DNA from: Gallaecimonas kandeliae
GTDB lineage: Bacteria > Pseudomonadota > Gammaproteobacteria > Enterobacterales > Gallaecimonadaceae
Length of the DNA: 64,000 nucleotides
NCBI RefSeq assembly: GCF_030450055.1
Contig: NZ_CP118480.1
Coordinates: forward strand, 496,001-560,000
Reading direction: 5' to 3'
Part shown: piece by piece, positions 8,978-19,231 of the stretch
Layout: each line of letters starts with the position of its first letter
Numbering within the stretch: position 1 is the stretch's first letter
Position numbers and translations under genes: made by a program
Notes under the pieces: generated by a model
Seen by the model: only the letters and a program-made list of their open reading frames with translations
The model's database searches: none
What the model was told of the DNA's origin: nothing

Positions 8978-11047
8978 ATGACAAAACTGAGTCACCTGGC
9001 TTTGGCCGTGGCGCTCGGCCTTGGCCTCGGTGCCTGTGCCCAGCAGACTGAAACTGCACAGGCCCCGCAAGCAGCGGCTCCCGCCCAGAAGCAACTGGTT
9101 TCAGGTATCGACCTGGCCAACTTCGACAAGAGCGTTTCCCCCAAGAATGACTTCTACCACTACGTGGATGGGACCTGGCTGAAGAACACCCCCATCCCAG
9201 CCGACAAGTCCAACTACGGCTCCTTCTCCAAGCTTTATGACGACAGCCAGCAGGCGATGAAGACCATCATCGAGGAAGCGGCTGCCAAGCAGGGCGCCGC
9301 TGACGGTTCCAACGACCAGAAGATCGGTGACTTCTACAAGTCCTACATGAACACCGACCTGGTGGAAAAGCTGGGCCTGTCCCCCATCGAGCCTGAACTG
9401 AACGCCATCCGCGATCTGGACAGCCTGGCCGGCGTCTCCGCCCTGATGGGCAAACTGGCCCTGGAAGGCGTGCGCGAGCCCTTCGGTTTCTACGTCGGTG
9501 CCGACGCCAAGGACTCCCTGAAGAACGCCGCCTATGTAGACCAAAGCGGCCTGGGCCTGCCCAACCGTGACTACTACCTGGACAAGTCCGACAAGTACCA
9601 GAAGATCCGCGACGCCTATGTCAGCTACATCAGCGACCAGCTGAAGAACGCCGGCTTCGACAACACCGAGAAGCGCGCCAAGTCCATCCTGGCCCTGGAA
9701 ACCCAGCTGGCCAAGGCCCAGTGGGACAAGGTCAAGAACCGTGACCCCAACGCCACCTACAACAAGGTCTCTGCCGCCGAACTGGGCAAGACCCTCAAGA
9801 CCTTCTACTTCGACCAGTACGCCCAGGCTTCCGGCCTGGACAAGGCCCACGAGGTGATCGTCGGCCAGCCGTCCTACTTCGAAGACTTCGGCAAGCTGTT
9901 CGGCAAGGTGCCGGTCGAAACCTGGAAGTCCTACCTGGCCTTCCACCTGGTGGACAACTACGGTGACGTGCTGCCCAAGGCCATCGCCGACCGCCACTTC
10001 GACTTCCACGGCAAGCTGCTGTCCGGTACCGAAGAGCAATCCCCCCGCTGGAAGCAGGCCGTAGACGCCACCGACGGCGTGCTGGGCATGATGGTGGGCA
10101 AGGAATACGTGGCCCGTTACTTCAAGCCCGAAGCCAAAGCCCGCATGGAGAAGCTGGTACAGAACCTGCTGAAAGCCTACGGCGAGTCCATTGACGAGCT
10201 GGAGTGGATGAGCCCCGCGACCAAGGAAGCCGCCAAGGCCAAGCTGGCCAAGTTCACCCCCAAGGTCGGCTATCCCGACAAGTGGAAGTCCTACGACGGC
10301 CTGACCATCAAGGCTGACGATCTGGTGGGCAACTTCCGCCGTTATGCCGCCTTCGAATACCAGGACATGCTCAACAAGCTGGACAAGCCTGTGGATCGCA
10401 GCGAGTGGGGCATGACGCCGCAGACCATCAACGCCTACTACAACCCGCTGGCCAACGAGATCGTCTTCCCGGCCGCCATACTGCAGCCGCCTTTCTTCAA
10501 CATGGATGCTGACGACGCCGTCAACTACGGTGGTATCGGTGCCGTTATCGGCCACGAGATCGGCCACGGCTTCGACGACTCTGGCGCCAACTTCGACGGC
10601 GACGGCAACCTGCGCAACTGGTGGACCAAGGAAGACCTGAAGAAATTCAAGGAGCGCACCGGCCAGCTGGCGGCCCAGTACTCCAGCTACGCCCCCTTCA
10701 GCGATGCCCACGTCAACGGCAACTTCACCCTGGGTGAAAACATCGGTGACCTCGGCGGCCTGACCATGGCCTACAAGGCCTACCAGATGAGCCTGAACGG
10801 CAAAGAAGCCCCTGTCATCGACGGTTTCACCGGCGACCAGCGCTTCTTCATCGGCTGGGCCCAGGTCTGGCGCCGCAACTACCGCGAAGCCAACCTGCGC
10901 ATGCGTCTGAACACAGACCCGCACAGCCCCAGCCAATACCGCGCCAACGGCACCGTCGGCAACGTCCCGGCCTTCTACAAGGCCTTCGACATCCAGCCAG
11001 GCGACAAGATGTATATCGCGCCCGACAAACGCGTGAAGATCTGGTAA
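8978..11047 (+). CDS. M13 family zinc metallopeptidase (neprilysin/PepO-like), lipoprotein
   Basis: 689 residues with a lipoprotein signal whose lipobox is LGAC at about residue 20. It is anchored in the envelope and is expected to cut short peptides in the periplasm. The M13 N-terminal domain spans roughly 45-440 (begins with NFDKSVSPKNDFYHYV). The catalytic domain has NAYYNP, the zinc motif HEIGH at 526-530 and the third ligand in GENIGDLGG. It ends in KIW, the family's C-terminal tryptophan. AAGGAAAAACGAC precedes the ATG. A strong terminator follows, so it is a single-gene unit although another lipoprotein peptidase follows directly. Confidence 0.95.
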   Translation: MTKLSHLALAVALGLGLGACAQQTETAQAPQAAAPAQKQLVSGIDLANFDKSVSPKNDFYHYVDGTWLKNTPIPADKSNYGSFSKLYDDSQQAMKTIIEEAAAKQGAADGSNDQKIGDFYKSYMNTDLVEKLGLSPIEPELNAIRDLDSLAGVSALMGKLALEGVREPFGFYVGADAKDSLKNAAYVDQSGLGLPNRDYYLDKSDKYQKIRDAYVSYISDQLKNAGFDNTEKRAKSILALETQLAKAQWDKVKNRDPNATYNKVSAAELGKTLKTFYFDQYAQASGLDKAHEVIVGQPSYFEDFGKLFGKVPVETWKSYLAFHLVDNYGDVLPKAIADRHFDFHGKLLSGTEEQSPRWKQAVDATDGVLGMMVGKEYVARYFKPEAKARMEKLVQNLLKAYGESIDELEWMSPATKEAAKAKLAKFTPKVGYPDKWKSYDGLTIKADDLVGNFRRYAAFEYQDMLNKLDKPVDRSEWGMTPQTINAYYNPLANEIVFPAAILQPPFFNMDADDAVNYGGIGAVIGHEIGHGFDDSGANFDGDGNLRNWWTKEDLKKFKERTGQLAAQYSSYAPFSDAHVNGNFTLGENIGDLGGLTMAYKAYQMSLNGKEAPVIDGFTGDQRFFIGWAQVWRRNYREANLRMRLNTDPHSPSQYRANGTVGNVPAFYKAFDIQPGDKMYIAPDKRVKIW

Positions 11048-11085
11048 GCCAAAAGATGGTAAAAAGGGCCTTCAGCTGAAGGCAG

Positions 11086-11113
11086 ACAGCCTCCCTCGGG
11101 AGGCTGTTTTATT
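11086..11113 (+). terminator. Rho-independent terminator after the M13 peptidase
   Basis: Stem ACAGCCTCCC / GGGAGGCTGT with a 2-nt apex region followed by TTTTATTT. It lies only 20 bp before the next coding start, so the S9 peptidase promoter must lie inside or upstream of it. Confidence 0.85.
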
Positions 11114-11132
11114 TGTCCCCCGGGAGAGAACA

Positions 11133-13568
11133 ATGAGAAAAGCCCTTATTCCCCTGGCGCTGTCCGTGGTGCTGGCCGCTTGCGCCACCACAGGGCAGAG
11201 CGCCCAGACCCCGGCGCCCGCCGCCAAGCCTGACTACCAGGTACCGGCCGCCCCCCAGGTTGATGCCAGCGGCCACCCGACCCTGGCCCAGATCATGGCC
11301 GATCCCCAGTGGATAGCCCGCAGCCCCCAGCAGCCTTTCGTCGGTGCTGACGGCAAGATCTATTTCTGGCAGCAGCGCGAGAACAGCAGCCTCTACGACC
11401 TGATGACCCTGAACGGCGGCCAGCTCCAGAAGGTGGCCGACAAGGACCGTTACCAGCACGTGGCTGGCGGTGTCTGGAGCGGCGACCGCTACGCCTACAG
11501 CTTCGAAGGCAACCTCTACCTGGAGCGCAGCGGCCAGGTACGCCAGCTGACCGGTTCCAGCGACAGCGACAGCAATCCCCAGTTCCTCAATGACGGCCGC
11601 ATCGCCTTCCAACGGGGCCAGGCCCTCTACAGCGTCGAGCCCGATACCGGCCTGGTGCGCCTGTTGGCCCAGGTGGAGATGAAGAAGGCTCCCGAGAAGT
11701 ACTATGAGCCCAAGGGCTACCTGGCCACCGAGCAGCGCAAGCTGATCAAGTGGGTGGCCAAGAAGCAGGACCAGAAGAAGGCCCAGGTGCTGGAAGAAGA
11801 GCAGCTCCAAGCCGCTACCCCCGACGCCAACCCCCAGCCCTTCTACCTGGGTGAAGGCCGCCGCCTGGTGGAGCTGAGCCTGTCCAAGGACGGCGAACAC
11901 CTGGTGGTGGTGACCGAGGCCGACCAGAAAGAACGCGAAGACAAGGACGTGATGCCCAACTACCTGGGCAACGGCGGTGAGATCGAAGTTCGCGAAGTGC
12001 GCCAGCGGGTAGCCGACTGGAAGCCCAACCCCCAGGCCTTTACTCTTATCGACCTCAAGAGCCGCAAGCAGACCGAGCTGAAGCTGGCCGACCTGCCCGG
12101 TATCAACACCGATCCCCTGGCCAAGGTGCGGGAAGAGAACCGCAAGGCCGGCTACAAGGTCGACGACTTCAAGGGCCCCCGCGCCGTACACCTGATTGAA
12201 GACTGGAGCTGGAACCAGTCCGCCATCCAGTGGAGTGACAGCGGCAAGCTGGCACTGATGCTCGAGGCCGAAGACAACAAGGACCGCTGGCTGGTCACCG
12301 CCGATCTTACCAGCGGCAAGCTGAGCACCCAGAACCGCCTGCACGACGACGCTTGGGTCAACTACCAGTTCAACGACTTCGGCTGGCTGAAGAACGACAG
12401 CCTCTGGTACCAATCCGAGGAGAGCGGCTACAGCCACCTCTACCTCAAGACCCTGAACGGCAAGGCCCGCCAGCTCACCCATGGCGCCTGGGAAGTGAAC
12501 GCCCCCGTGCTGTCCAAGGACCAGAAGAGCTTCTACTTCAAGGCCAACGTCAAGCACCCCGGCATCTACGAGATCTACAAGCTGGATATCGACAGCGGCA
12601 AGCAGACGGCCCTGACTGACCTTAACGGCATGACCGACTTCGTGCTGAGCCCGGACGAGAAGACCCTGGTGCTGACCCACTCCAAGGTGCTGAACCCGCC
12701 CGAGCTTTACAGCCTGAGCACGGCCGGCGGCGAGCCCAAGCAGCTGACCCACACCGTCTCCGATGCCTTCGCCAAGGCGCCCTGGACGGCCCCCAAGATA
12801 GTGGCGGTGCCCTCCACCCACGGCGATCAGCCCATCTACGCCAAGATCTACCTGCCCAAGGGCTTCGATCCGGCCAAGCACTACCCGGCCGTGGTGTTCA
12901 ACCACGGTGCCGGCTACCTGCACGAAGTGCACATGGGCTGGAGCGACTACTTCCGCGAATTCATGTTCAACAGCCTGCTGACCACCAAGGGTTACGTGGT
13001 GATGGACATGGACTACCGGGCCTCAGAGGGCTACGGCCGCGACTGGCGTACCGCCATCTATCGCCAGATGGGCACCCCCGAGGTGCAGGATCTGCAGGAC
13101 GGCGTCAACTACATCGCCAGCCACTACGGCGTGGACAAGAGCAGGGTAGGGACCTACGGCGGTTCCTACGGCGGCTTCCTGACCTTCATGAGCCTCTACA
13201 CGGCCCCTGATCTGTTCAAGGCCGGCGCCGCCCTGCGCCCCGTGGCGGACTGGGCCAACTACAACGCCCCCTACACCTCCAACATCCTCAACCTGCCCGG
13301 TAACGATCCCATCGCCTACCACCGCAGCTCGCCCATCTACCATGCCCAGAACCTCAAGAGCCAGCTCTTGATCATGTCCGGCATCCTGGACGACAACGTC
13401 TTCTTCCAGGATTCGGTGCGCATGGTGCAGCACCTCATCGAGCTGCATAAGACCAACAACTTCAGCATGGCGCCCTACCCGGTGGAGCACCACGGTTTCC
13501 GTGAGCCCTCCAGCTGGCTGGACGAATACCAGCGCATCCTGAATCTGATGGAAGCCAACCTCAAGTAA
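11133..13568 (+). CDS. S9 family prolyl oligopeptidase / dipeptidyl-peptidase IV-like lipoprotein
   Basis: 811 residues. The signal ends in a lipobox (LAAC, Cys around 17), then an Ala/Pro-rich linker and a beta-propeller (DPP IV N-terminal type) to about residue 560. The alpha/beta hydrolase domain carries nucleophile Ser678 in GGSYGG, Asp in GILDDN (753/754) and His787 in EHHGF. It likely removes dipeptides from peptides in the periplasm, alongside the M13 enzyme upstream. The RBS GGGAGAG lies 6 bp before the ATG. A long insertion rich in Lys, Glu and Gln (about 185-235) looks like a charged coil within the propeller. Confidence 0.93.
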   Translation: MRKALIPLALSVVLAACATTGQSAQTPAPAAKPDYQVPAAPQVDASGHPTLAQIMADPQWIARSPQQPFVGADGKIYFWQQRENSSLYDLMTLNGGQLQKVADKDRYQHVAGGVWSGDRYAYSFEGNLYLERSGQVRQLTGSSDSDSNPQFLNDGRIAFQRGQALYSVEPDTGLVRLLAQVEMKKAPEKYYEPKGYLATEQRKLIKWVAKKQDQKKAQVLEEEQLQAATPDANPQPFYLGEGRRLVELSLSKDGEHLVVVTEADQKEREDKDVMPNYLGNGGEIEVREVRQRVADWKPNPQAFTLIDLKSRKQTELKLADLPGINTDPLAKVREENRKAGYKVDDFKGPRAVHLIEDWSWNQSAIQWSDSGKLALMLEAEDNKDRWLVTADLTSGKLSTQNRLHDDAWVNYQFNDFGWLKNDSLWYQSEESGYSHLYLKTLNGKARQLTHGAWEVNAPVLSKDQKSFYFKANVKHPGIYEIYKLDIDSGKQTALTDLNGMTDFVLSPDEKTLVLTHSKVLNPPELYSLSTAGGEPKQLTHTVSDAFAKAPWTAPKIVAVPSTHGDQPIYAKIYLPKGFDPAKHYPAVVFNHGAGYLHEVHMGWSDYFREFMFNSLLTTKGYVVMDMDYRASEGYGRDWRTAIYRQMGTPEVQDLQDGVNYIASHYGVDKSRVGTYGGSYGGFLTFMSLYTAPDLFKAGAALRPVADWANYNAPYTSNILNLPGNDPIAYHRSSPIYHAQNLKSQLLIMSGILDDNVFFQDSVRMVQHLIELHKTNNFSMAPYPVEHHGFREPSSWLDEYQRILNLMEANLK

Positions 13569-13594
13569 GGGGCCCCGGCCTGCAACTTGATGAC

Positions 13595-13621
13595 AAAAGC
13601 CGCCCTTGGGCGGCTTTTTTA
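13595..13621 (+). terminator. Rho-independent terminator after the S9 peptidase
   Basis: Stem AAAAGCCGCCC / GGGCGGCTTTT with apex TT and a run of six T. It is the main end of the transcript before acnB. Confidence 0.9.
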
Positions 13622-13635
13622 TGCAGAGGTAGAAA

Positions 13636-13664
13636 TTCAAATCTGGTCACAAAATCGCTATAAT
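13636..13664 (+). promoter_or_regulatory. Probable sigma-70 promoter of acnB
   Basis: TTCAAA (13636-13641) and a perfect TATAAT (13659-13664) are separated by 17 bp, placed just after the S9 terminator and 70 bp before the acnB start. No operator was recognised beside it. Confidence 0.6.
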
Positions 13665-13740
13665 CGGCGCACCTCATCGGGGCTGCCCCGAATGATAAAC
13701 CGGCAGGCCCCCAACGCCTGTTACACAAGAGGATAGAGTC

Positions 13741-16338
13741 GTGCTAGAAGCCTATCGCAAGCATGTTGAAGAACGCGCCGCCCAAGGCGTGGTGCCCAAG
13801 CCCCTTTCCGCCGAGCAAGTTTCCCAACTGGTTGATTTGCTGAAGAATCCTCCCGCAGGCGAAGAAGCCTTCCTGCTGGACCTGCTGGAAAACCGCATTC
13901 CCCCGGGTGTAGACGAAGCCGCCTACGTCAAAGCCGGTTTCCTGGCCGCCGTGGCCAAGGGCGAAGCCCAATCCCCCATCGTTTCCAAGGAAAAGGCCGT
14001 TGAGCTGCTGGGCACCATGCAAGGCGGCTACAACATAGCTCCCCTGGTCGAACTGCTGGACGACAGCGCCCTGGCCGCCATCGCCGGCAAGGCCCTGTCC
14101 CACACCCTGCTGATGTTCGACGCCTTCCACGACGTGGTCGAGAAGATGAAGGCCGGCAATGCCGTCGCCAAACAGGTCGTTGAATCCTGGGCCGAGGCCG
14201 AGTGGTTCAAGGCGCGCAACGGCGTCGCCGACAAGATCACCGTCACCGTCTTCAAGGTGCCTGGCGAAACCAACACCGACGATCTGTCCCCGGCCCAGGA
14301 CGCCTGGTCCCGCCCGGACATCCCGCTGCACGCCCTGGCCATGCTGAAGATGGCCCGTCCCGGCATCGACCCGGACAAAGACGGCGAAATCGGCCCCATC
14401 ACCACCATCGACAAGCTCAAGGAGCAGGGCTTCCCCCTGGCCTACGTGGGCGACGTCGTGGGCACCGGCTCCAGCCGTAAGTCCGCCACCAACTCCGTGC
14501 TCTGGTTCATGGGCGACGACATCCCCTTTGTCCCCAACAAGCGCGCCGGCGGCGTCTGCCTGGGCGGCAAAATCGCCCCCATCTTCTTCAACACCATGGA
14601 AGATGCCGGCGCCCTTCCCATCGAAGTGGACGTGTCCAAGCTGAACATGGGCGATGTCATCGACATCTTCCCCTATGAAGGCAAGATCAAGCGCCACGGC
14701 ACCGACGAAGTGCTGGCCGAGTTCGGCCTCAAGACCGACGTGCTGCTGGACGAAGTCCGCGCCGGCGGCCGTATCCCGCTGATCATCGGCCGCGGCCTGA
14801 CCGACAAGGCCCGTGAGGCCCTGGGCCTGGGTCACTCCGCCGAGTTCCGCCGCCCCGCCGCCGTTGCCGATTCTTCCAAGGGTTACACGTTGGCCCAGAA
14901 GATGGTCGGCAAGGCCTGTGGCGTCAAAGGTGTGCGTCCCGGTCAGTACTGCGAGCCCAAGATGACCACCGTCGGCTCCCAGGACACCACTGGCCCCATG
15001 ACCCGTGACGAACTGAAAGACCTGGCCTGCCTGGGCTTTTCCGCCGATCTGACCATGCAGTCCTTCTGCCACACCGCCGCTTATCCCAAGCCGGTTGACG
15101 TCGAGACCCACCACACCCTGCCCGACTTCATCATGAACCGTGGTGGCGTGTCCCTGCGCCCCGGCGACGGTGTTATCCACTCCTGGCTGAACCGCATGCT
15201 GCTGCCCGACACTGTCGGCACCGGCGGTGACTCCCACACCCGCTTCCCCATCGGCATCTCCTTCCCGGCCGGCTCCGGCCTGGTGGCCTTCGCCGCCGCT
15301 ACCGGCGTCATGCCCCTGGACATGCCCGAGTCCGTACTGGTTCGCTTCAAGGGCGAAATGCAGCCCGGCATCACCTTGCGTGATCTGGTCCATGCCATCC
15401 CCTATGTCGCCATCCAGAAGGGCCTGCTGACCGTCGAGAAGCAGGGCAAGAAGAACGTCTTCTCCGGCCGCGTCCTGGAGATCGAAGGCCTGCCGACCCT
15501 GAAGGTAGAGCAAGCGTTCGAACTGGCCGATGCCACCGCCGAGCGTTCCGCTGCCGGCTGTACCATCAAGCTGGATAAAGAGCCGATCATCGAGTACCTG
15601 CAGTCCAACATCGTGATGCTGAAGTGGATGATCAGCGAAGGCTACGGCGACCGCCGCACCATCGAGCGCCGCATCAGCGCCATGGAAGACTGGATCGCGA
15701 GCCCCGACCTGATGGAAGCCGACAAGGACGCCGAGTACGCCGAGATCATCGAGATCGATCTGAACGAGATCAAAGAGCCGATCCTCTGCGCCCCGAACGA
15801 CCCCGACGATGCCCGCCTGCTGTCCACCGTGACCGGCGACGCCATCGACGAAGTCTTCATCGGTTCCTGCATGACCAACATCGGCCACTTCCGTGCCGCC
15901 GGTAAGCTGCTCGAGAAGTTCAACGGCCAGCTCAAGACCCGCCTCTGGGTGGCGCCACCCACCAAGATGGACCGCGACCAGCTGACCGAAGAAGGCTACT
16001 ACAGCATCTTCGGCCGCTCCGGTGCCCGCATCGAGATCCCCGGCTGCTCCCTGTGCATGGGTAACCAGGCGCGTGTAGGCGACAACACCACAGTGGTGTC
16101 CACCTCCACCCGTAACTTCCCCAACCGTCTGGGTAAGGGCGCCAACGTCTACCTGGCTTCCGCCGAGCTGGCTGCCGTGGCCGCCATCCTGGGTAAACTG
16201 CCGACCCCGGCCGAGTACCTGGAATACGCCCGCGAGCTGGACGCCACCGCCGCCGACACCTACCGCTACCTGAACTTCGACCAGCTGCCTCAGTACACCA
16301 AGAAGGCAGAAGAGGTCATAGTTCAGACCGCCGTCTAA
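13741..16338 (+). CDS. acnB: Aconitate hydratase B (bifunctional 2-methylisocitrate dehydratase)
   Basis: 865 residues, identical to the usual AcnB length. It isomerises citrate to isocitrate in the TCA cycle and also serves the methylcitrate pathway. The N-terminal HEAT-like domain (1-160) is followed by the swivel domain with [15 protein letters not shown], then the [4Fe-4S] domains. Cluster cysteines are in GSCMTN (about 710) and GCSLCMGNQ (about 769 and 772). The start is GTG ([13 protein letters not shown]), preceded by AGAGGAT. The following gene is yacL, the same neighbour as in Enterobacteria and Vibrios. Confidence 0.98.
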   Translation: MLEAYRKHVEERAAQGVVPKPLSAEQVSQLVDLLKNPPAGEEAFLLDLLENRIPPGVDEAAYVKAGFLAAVAKGEAQSPIVSKEKAVELLGTMQGGYNIAPLVELLDDSALAAIAGKALSHTLLMFDAFHDVVEKMKAGNAVAKQVVESWAEAEWFKARNGVADKITVTVFKVPGETNTDDLSPAQDAWSRPDIPLHALAMLKMARPGIDPDKDGEIGPITTIDKLKEQGFPLAYVGDVVGTGSSRKSATNSVLWFMGDDIPFVPNKRAGGVCLGGKIAPIFFNTMEDAGALPIEVDVSKLNMGDVIDIFPYEGKIKRHGTDEVLAEFGLKTDVLLDEVRAGGRIPLIIGRGLTDKAREALGLGHSAEFRRPAAVADSSKGYTLAQKMVGKACGVKGVRPGQYCEPKMTTVGSQDTTGPMTRDELKDLACLGFSADLTMQSFCHTAAYPKPVDVETHHTLPDFIMNRGGVSLRPGDGVIHSWLNRMLLPDTVGTGGDSHTRFPIGISFPAGSGLVAFAAATGVMPLDMPESVLVRFKGEMQPGITLRDLVHAIPYVAIQKGLLTVEKQGKKNVFSGRVLEIEGLPTLKVEQAFELADATAERSAAGCTIKLDKEPIIEYLQSNIVMLKWMISEGYGDRRTIERRISAMEDWIASPDLMEADKDAEYAEIIEIDLNEIKEPILCAPNDPDDARLLSTVTGDAIDEVFIGSCMTNIGHFRAAGKLLEKFNGQLKTRLWVAPPTKMDRDQLTEEGYYSIFGRSGARIEIPGCSLCMGNQARVGDNTTVVSTSTRNFPNRLGKGANVYLASAELAAVAAILGKLPTPAEYLEYARELDATAADTYRYLNFDQLPQYTKKAEEVIVQTAV

Positions 16339-16354
16339 GGTCAGGAATGAGTGC

Positions 16355-16383
16355 TAAAAACCCCGCTTCGGCGGGGTTTTTTT
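16355..16383 (+). terminator. Rho-independent terminator after acnB
   Basis: TAAAAACCCCGC / GCGGGGTTTTTTTA around a TTCG tetraloop-type apex; a very strong hairpin with seven T. It separates acnB from yacL. Confidence 0.92.
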
Positions 16384-16471
16384 ACGCCCGTACTCTGGCT
16401 GTGACGGCAGGCTGCCCTCTCGTCAAAGGGGCTTTTTATTGTCTACAATGGCGCCCCCTTCAGGAGGTGCC

Positions 16472-16822
16472 ATGGAATACCAGTTCAGACTCGACCCCTT
16501 CACAGGCCGTCATCAGATCCGTATGGAATACGGCTTCGAGGCCCTTGGCCGCTTTATCGAGGATGAGCTGGGCCGGGACGGCACCAAACTGAAGGCCCTC
16601 ATCAGCCAGCTGCAAGGGGGCTCTTGCCACTTTGAAGGCCGCGAATGGGGCCTGCATAGCGAAGAGGGCGAGCTGCTGGTGCAACACCACAGCCTGGGTC
16701 TGGATGCGGGTGAATGGGACCCGGATCTGGACCTCGACGACAGCAGCCTGGAAGCCCGCTGCGGCCTGGAGGATGGCCTCAAGTTGTTGGCCGCCTGGCT
16801 GGACTTCGTTGCACCAGCTTAG
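16472..16822 (+). CDS. yacL: YacL family protein (UPF0231)
   Basis: 116-residue small acidic protein of unknown function. It matches E. coli YacL in size, in its start (MEYQFR versus MDYEF) and in its acidic C-terminal half with LEARCGLEDGLKLLAAW. Its position directly after acnB is conserved across gammaproteobacteria and supports the call. AGGAGGT at 16462-16468 fixes the ATG at 16472; the open frame upstream (from 16439) crosses that ribosome-binding site. Its stop codon lies inside the first NtrC-type site of the glnK control region. Confidence 0.85.
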   Translation: MEYQFRLDPFTGRHQIRMEYGFEALGRFIEDELGRDGTKLKALISQLQGGSCHFEGREWGLHSEEGELLVQHHSLGLDAGEWDPDLDLDDSSLEARCGLEDGLKLLAAWLDFVAPA

Positions 16823-16847
16823 TGCAGCGCCGCGCCGCTCTGGTGCA
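16810..16847 (+). promoter_or_regulatory. Two NtrC-type enhancer sites upstream of glnK-amtB
   Basis: Site 1 (16810-16826) is TGCACCAGCTTAGTGCA, one mismatch from TGCACCA-N3-TGGTGCA. Site 2 (16831-16847) has a perfect TGGTGCA half and a GC-CC left half. Their centres are 21 bp apart, two helical turns, so NtrC dimers would bind on the same face. They sit about 90-125 bp upstream of the predicted start, normal for sigma-54 enhancers. Site 1 overlaps the yacL stop codon. Confidence 0.8.
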
Positions 16848-16875
16848 GTTTACCCGCCTGAATATTTACTCTAAA

Positions 16876-16888
16876 TATCAACATATTG
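16876..16888 (+). promoter_or_regulatory. IHF consensus site between enhancer and promoter
   Basis: TATCAACATATTG matches WATCAANNNNTTR at every position and lies in an AT-rich patch between the NtrC sites and the sigma-54 promoter. This is where a DNA bend would bring NtrC to the polymerase. Confidence 0.65.
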
Positions 16889-16889
16889 A

Positions 16890-17297
<408 letters not shown>

Positions 17298-17328
17298 GCG
17301 ATGCCAAGCAACTTTTGAGGAGAGGATA

Positions 17329-18585
17329 ATGGATCAACCATCAGTACAAATTGCCTATGCCCTCGACACCTTCTACCTGCTGGTGTCGGGTGCTTTCGTC
17401 ATGTGGATGGCGGCCGGTTTCGCCATGCTGGAAGCGGGCCTGGTGCGGGCCAAGAACACCACAGAGATACTGACCAAGAACATGGTGCTCTACGCCGTGG
17501 CCTGCGTCATGTACATGCTCTGTGGCTACAACATCATGTACCCGGCCGAAGCCGTGAACAGCATCTGGCCCGGTATCCACTTCCTGCTGGGTAGTGGCGA
17601 CCACAGCGTGGAAAGCGTGCTGGCCGGTGGCGACGGTGCCCCCGTCTATTCCGCCATGGCCGACTTCTTCTTCCAGGTGGTGTTCGTGGCCACCGCCATG
17701 TCGGTGGTGTCCGGCGCCGTGGCCGAACGCATGAAGCTCTGGGTCTTCCTGGGCTTTGCCGTGGTGCTGACCGCCTTCATCTACCCCATAGAGGGTTACT
17801 GGAAATGGGGCCACGGCTTCTTGGACAAGCTGGGCTTCCTGGACTTTGCCGGCTCCGGCATAGTGCACCTCACCGGTGCCTCCGCCGCCCTGGCCGGGGT
17901 GCTGCTGCTGGGCCCCCGCAAAGGCAAGTACGGCAAGAACGGCGAGATCAACGCTTTCCCCGGCTCCAATCTGCCCCTGGCCACCCTCGGCATGTTCATC
18001 CTCTGGCTGGGCTGGTTCGGCTTCAACGGCGGCTCAGAACTGAAGATCTCCAACATCGGTGAGGCCAACAACGTGGCCAAGGTCTTCGTCAACACCAACA
18101 TGGCTGCGGCCGGTGGCCTGATCGCCGCCCTCATCACCGCCAAGTGGCTGTTCGGCAAGGCCGACCTGACCATGGCCGTGAACGGCGCCCTGGCCGGCCT
18201 GGTGGCCATCACCGCCGAGCCCCTGGCCCCCAGCCCGCTCTGGGCCACCCTGGTCGGCGTCATCGGCGGCGTGCTGGTGGTGTTCTCTGTGGTGGGCCTC
18301 GACAAGCTGCGCATAGACGATCCTGTCGGTGCCATCTCTGTCCACGGCGTCGCCGGCATCTGGGGCCTGATGGCCGTGCCTTTTGCCAACGGCGGCAGCA
18401 GCTTCGGCGTCCAGGCCATAGGGGTGGCCAGCATTTTCGGCTGGGTCTTCGGTACTTCCTTTGTCGTCTGGTTCTTGCTCAAGAAAGTGGTTGGGCTGCG
18501 GGTATCCGAAGAGGAAGAGTACGAAGGGGTGGACATGGCCGAGTGCGGCATGGAAGCCTACCCGGAATTCAAGGTCAGCAAATAA
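17329..18585 (+). CDS. amtB: Ammonium transporter AmtB
   Basis: 418 residues with eleven predicted membrane helices, inner membrane. It conducts ammonium/ammonia and is blocked by GlnK when nitrogen is plentiful. Family marks are AGFAMLEAGLVRAKN in the first helix, the Amt signature region DFAGSGIVHLTGASAAL (pore His) and DDPVGAISVHGVAGIWG (second pore His). GAGGAGAGG precedes the ATG at 17329, so this start is chosen over an in-frame ATG at 17278 that overlaps glnK. It lacks the cleaved signal peptide of enteric AmtB and starts directly at the first helix, as in many marine relatives. Confidence 0.96.
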   Translation: MDQPSVQIAYALDTFYLLVSGAFVMWMAAGFAMLEAGLVRAKNTTEILTKNMVLYAVACVMYMLCGYNIMYPAEAVNSIWPGIHFLLGSGDHSVESVLAGGDGAPVYSAMADFFFQVVFVATAMSVVSGAVAERMKLWVFLGFAVVLTAFIYPIEGYWKWGHGFLDKLGFLDFAGSGIVHLTGASAALAGVLLLGPRKGKYGKNGEINAFPGSNLPLATLGMFILWLGWFGFNGGSELKISNIGEANNVAKVFVNTNMAAAGGLIAALITAKWLFGKADLTMAVNGALAGLVAITAEPLAPSPLWATLVGVIGGVLVVFSVVGLDKLRIDDPVGAISVHGVAGIWGLMAVPFANGGSSFGVQAIGVASIFGWVFGTSFVVWFLLKKVVGLRVSEEEEYEGVDMAECGMEAYPEFKVSK

Positions 18586-18590
18586 GAGAA

Positions 18591-18614
18591 AGGGCGCCTA
18601 AGCGCCCTCTATTT
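18591..18614 (+). terminator. Terminator between amtB and argR (probably bidirectional)
   Basis: AGGGCGC-CTA-AGCGCCCT stem followed by CTATTTG. It lies between two convergent genes and the A-run on the left gives argR a T-poor exit, so it works best for amtB. Confidence 0.7.
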
Positions 18615-18627
18615 GTCAGCCTGGTTT

Positions 18628-19086
18628 TCAGCGGAAGAGATCGTTGATCATCTTCAATGTGTCGCGGATGTGGCTGAGGCGGGTGGGGATCACCAGTATG
18701 GTATCGTCCCCCGCTATGGTGCCCATGATGCCGTCGGCCTTGGTAAAGGAGTCCAGCAGCCGGGCGATCAGCTGGGCCGAGCCGGGGCTGGTCTTGATGA
18801 CGATCATCGACTCGTTGTGGTCCACGTCCACCACCAGGTGCTTGAGCTGGCTGCTGGCGGTGGGTACCCCCAGTTCCGCAGGCAGGCAGTAGACCATCTC
18901 TTGGCGGGCGTTGCGGGTACGGACGGCACCGAACTTGGTGAGCATCCGCGAGACCTTGGACTGGCTTATGTTTTCAAATCCCTGGCCCTGCAGGGCGGTC
19001 ACAATCTCGCTCTGGGAACCGCAACGTTCTTCCTTGAGGAGCTGCTTGAAGGATTTTATCAGGGCTTCTTGATTGCTTTGGGTCAT
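18628..19086 (-). CDS. argR: Arginine repressor
   Basis: 152 residues, family length 150-156. The N-terminal winged helix contains [22 protein letters not shown], and the C-terminal oligomerisation and arginine-binding domain has [11 protein letters not shown], the conserved GTIAGDDT motif. As a hexamer with L-arginine it represses arginine genes. In many gammaproteobacteria it is divergent from mdh; here one extra gene (a solute-binding protein) has come between them. The RBS is weak. It may be autoregulated, but I could not find a convincing ARG box upstream. Confidence 0.96.
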   Translation of the reverse strand: MTQSNQEALIKSFKQLLKEERCGSQSEIVTALQGQGFENISQSKVSRMLTKFGAVRTRNARQEMVYCLPAELGVPTASSQLKHLVVDVDHNESMIVIKTSPGSAQLIARLLDSFTKADGIMGTIAGDDTILVIPTRLSHIRDTLKMINDLFR

Positions 19087-19231
19087 TGTTTTTGTGTCCT
19101 ACAGGCAGGGTACCTGCATATTCATGCACAACCTGCATGGTAGCATGGGCGCCGGGCTTTGGCAGCTTGCATCCCGGGGCTTTCGCTGTCAGTCTTGGTG
19201 GCAATAATTCAGCTTGGAGTGGTAGTTAAAG

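Noticed and set aside
19109-19126. ARG box upstream of argR
   Set aside because: One half (ATTCA) is present but the other half fails at three of five positions.
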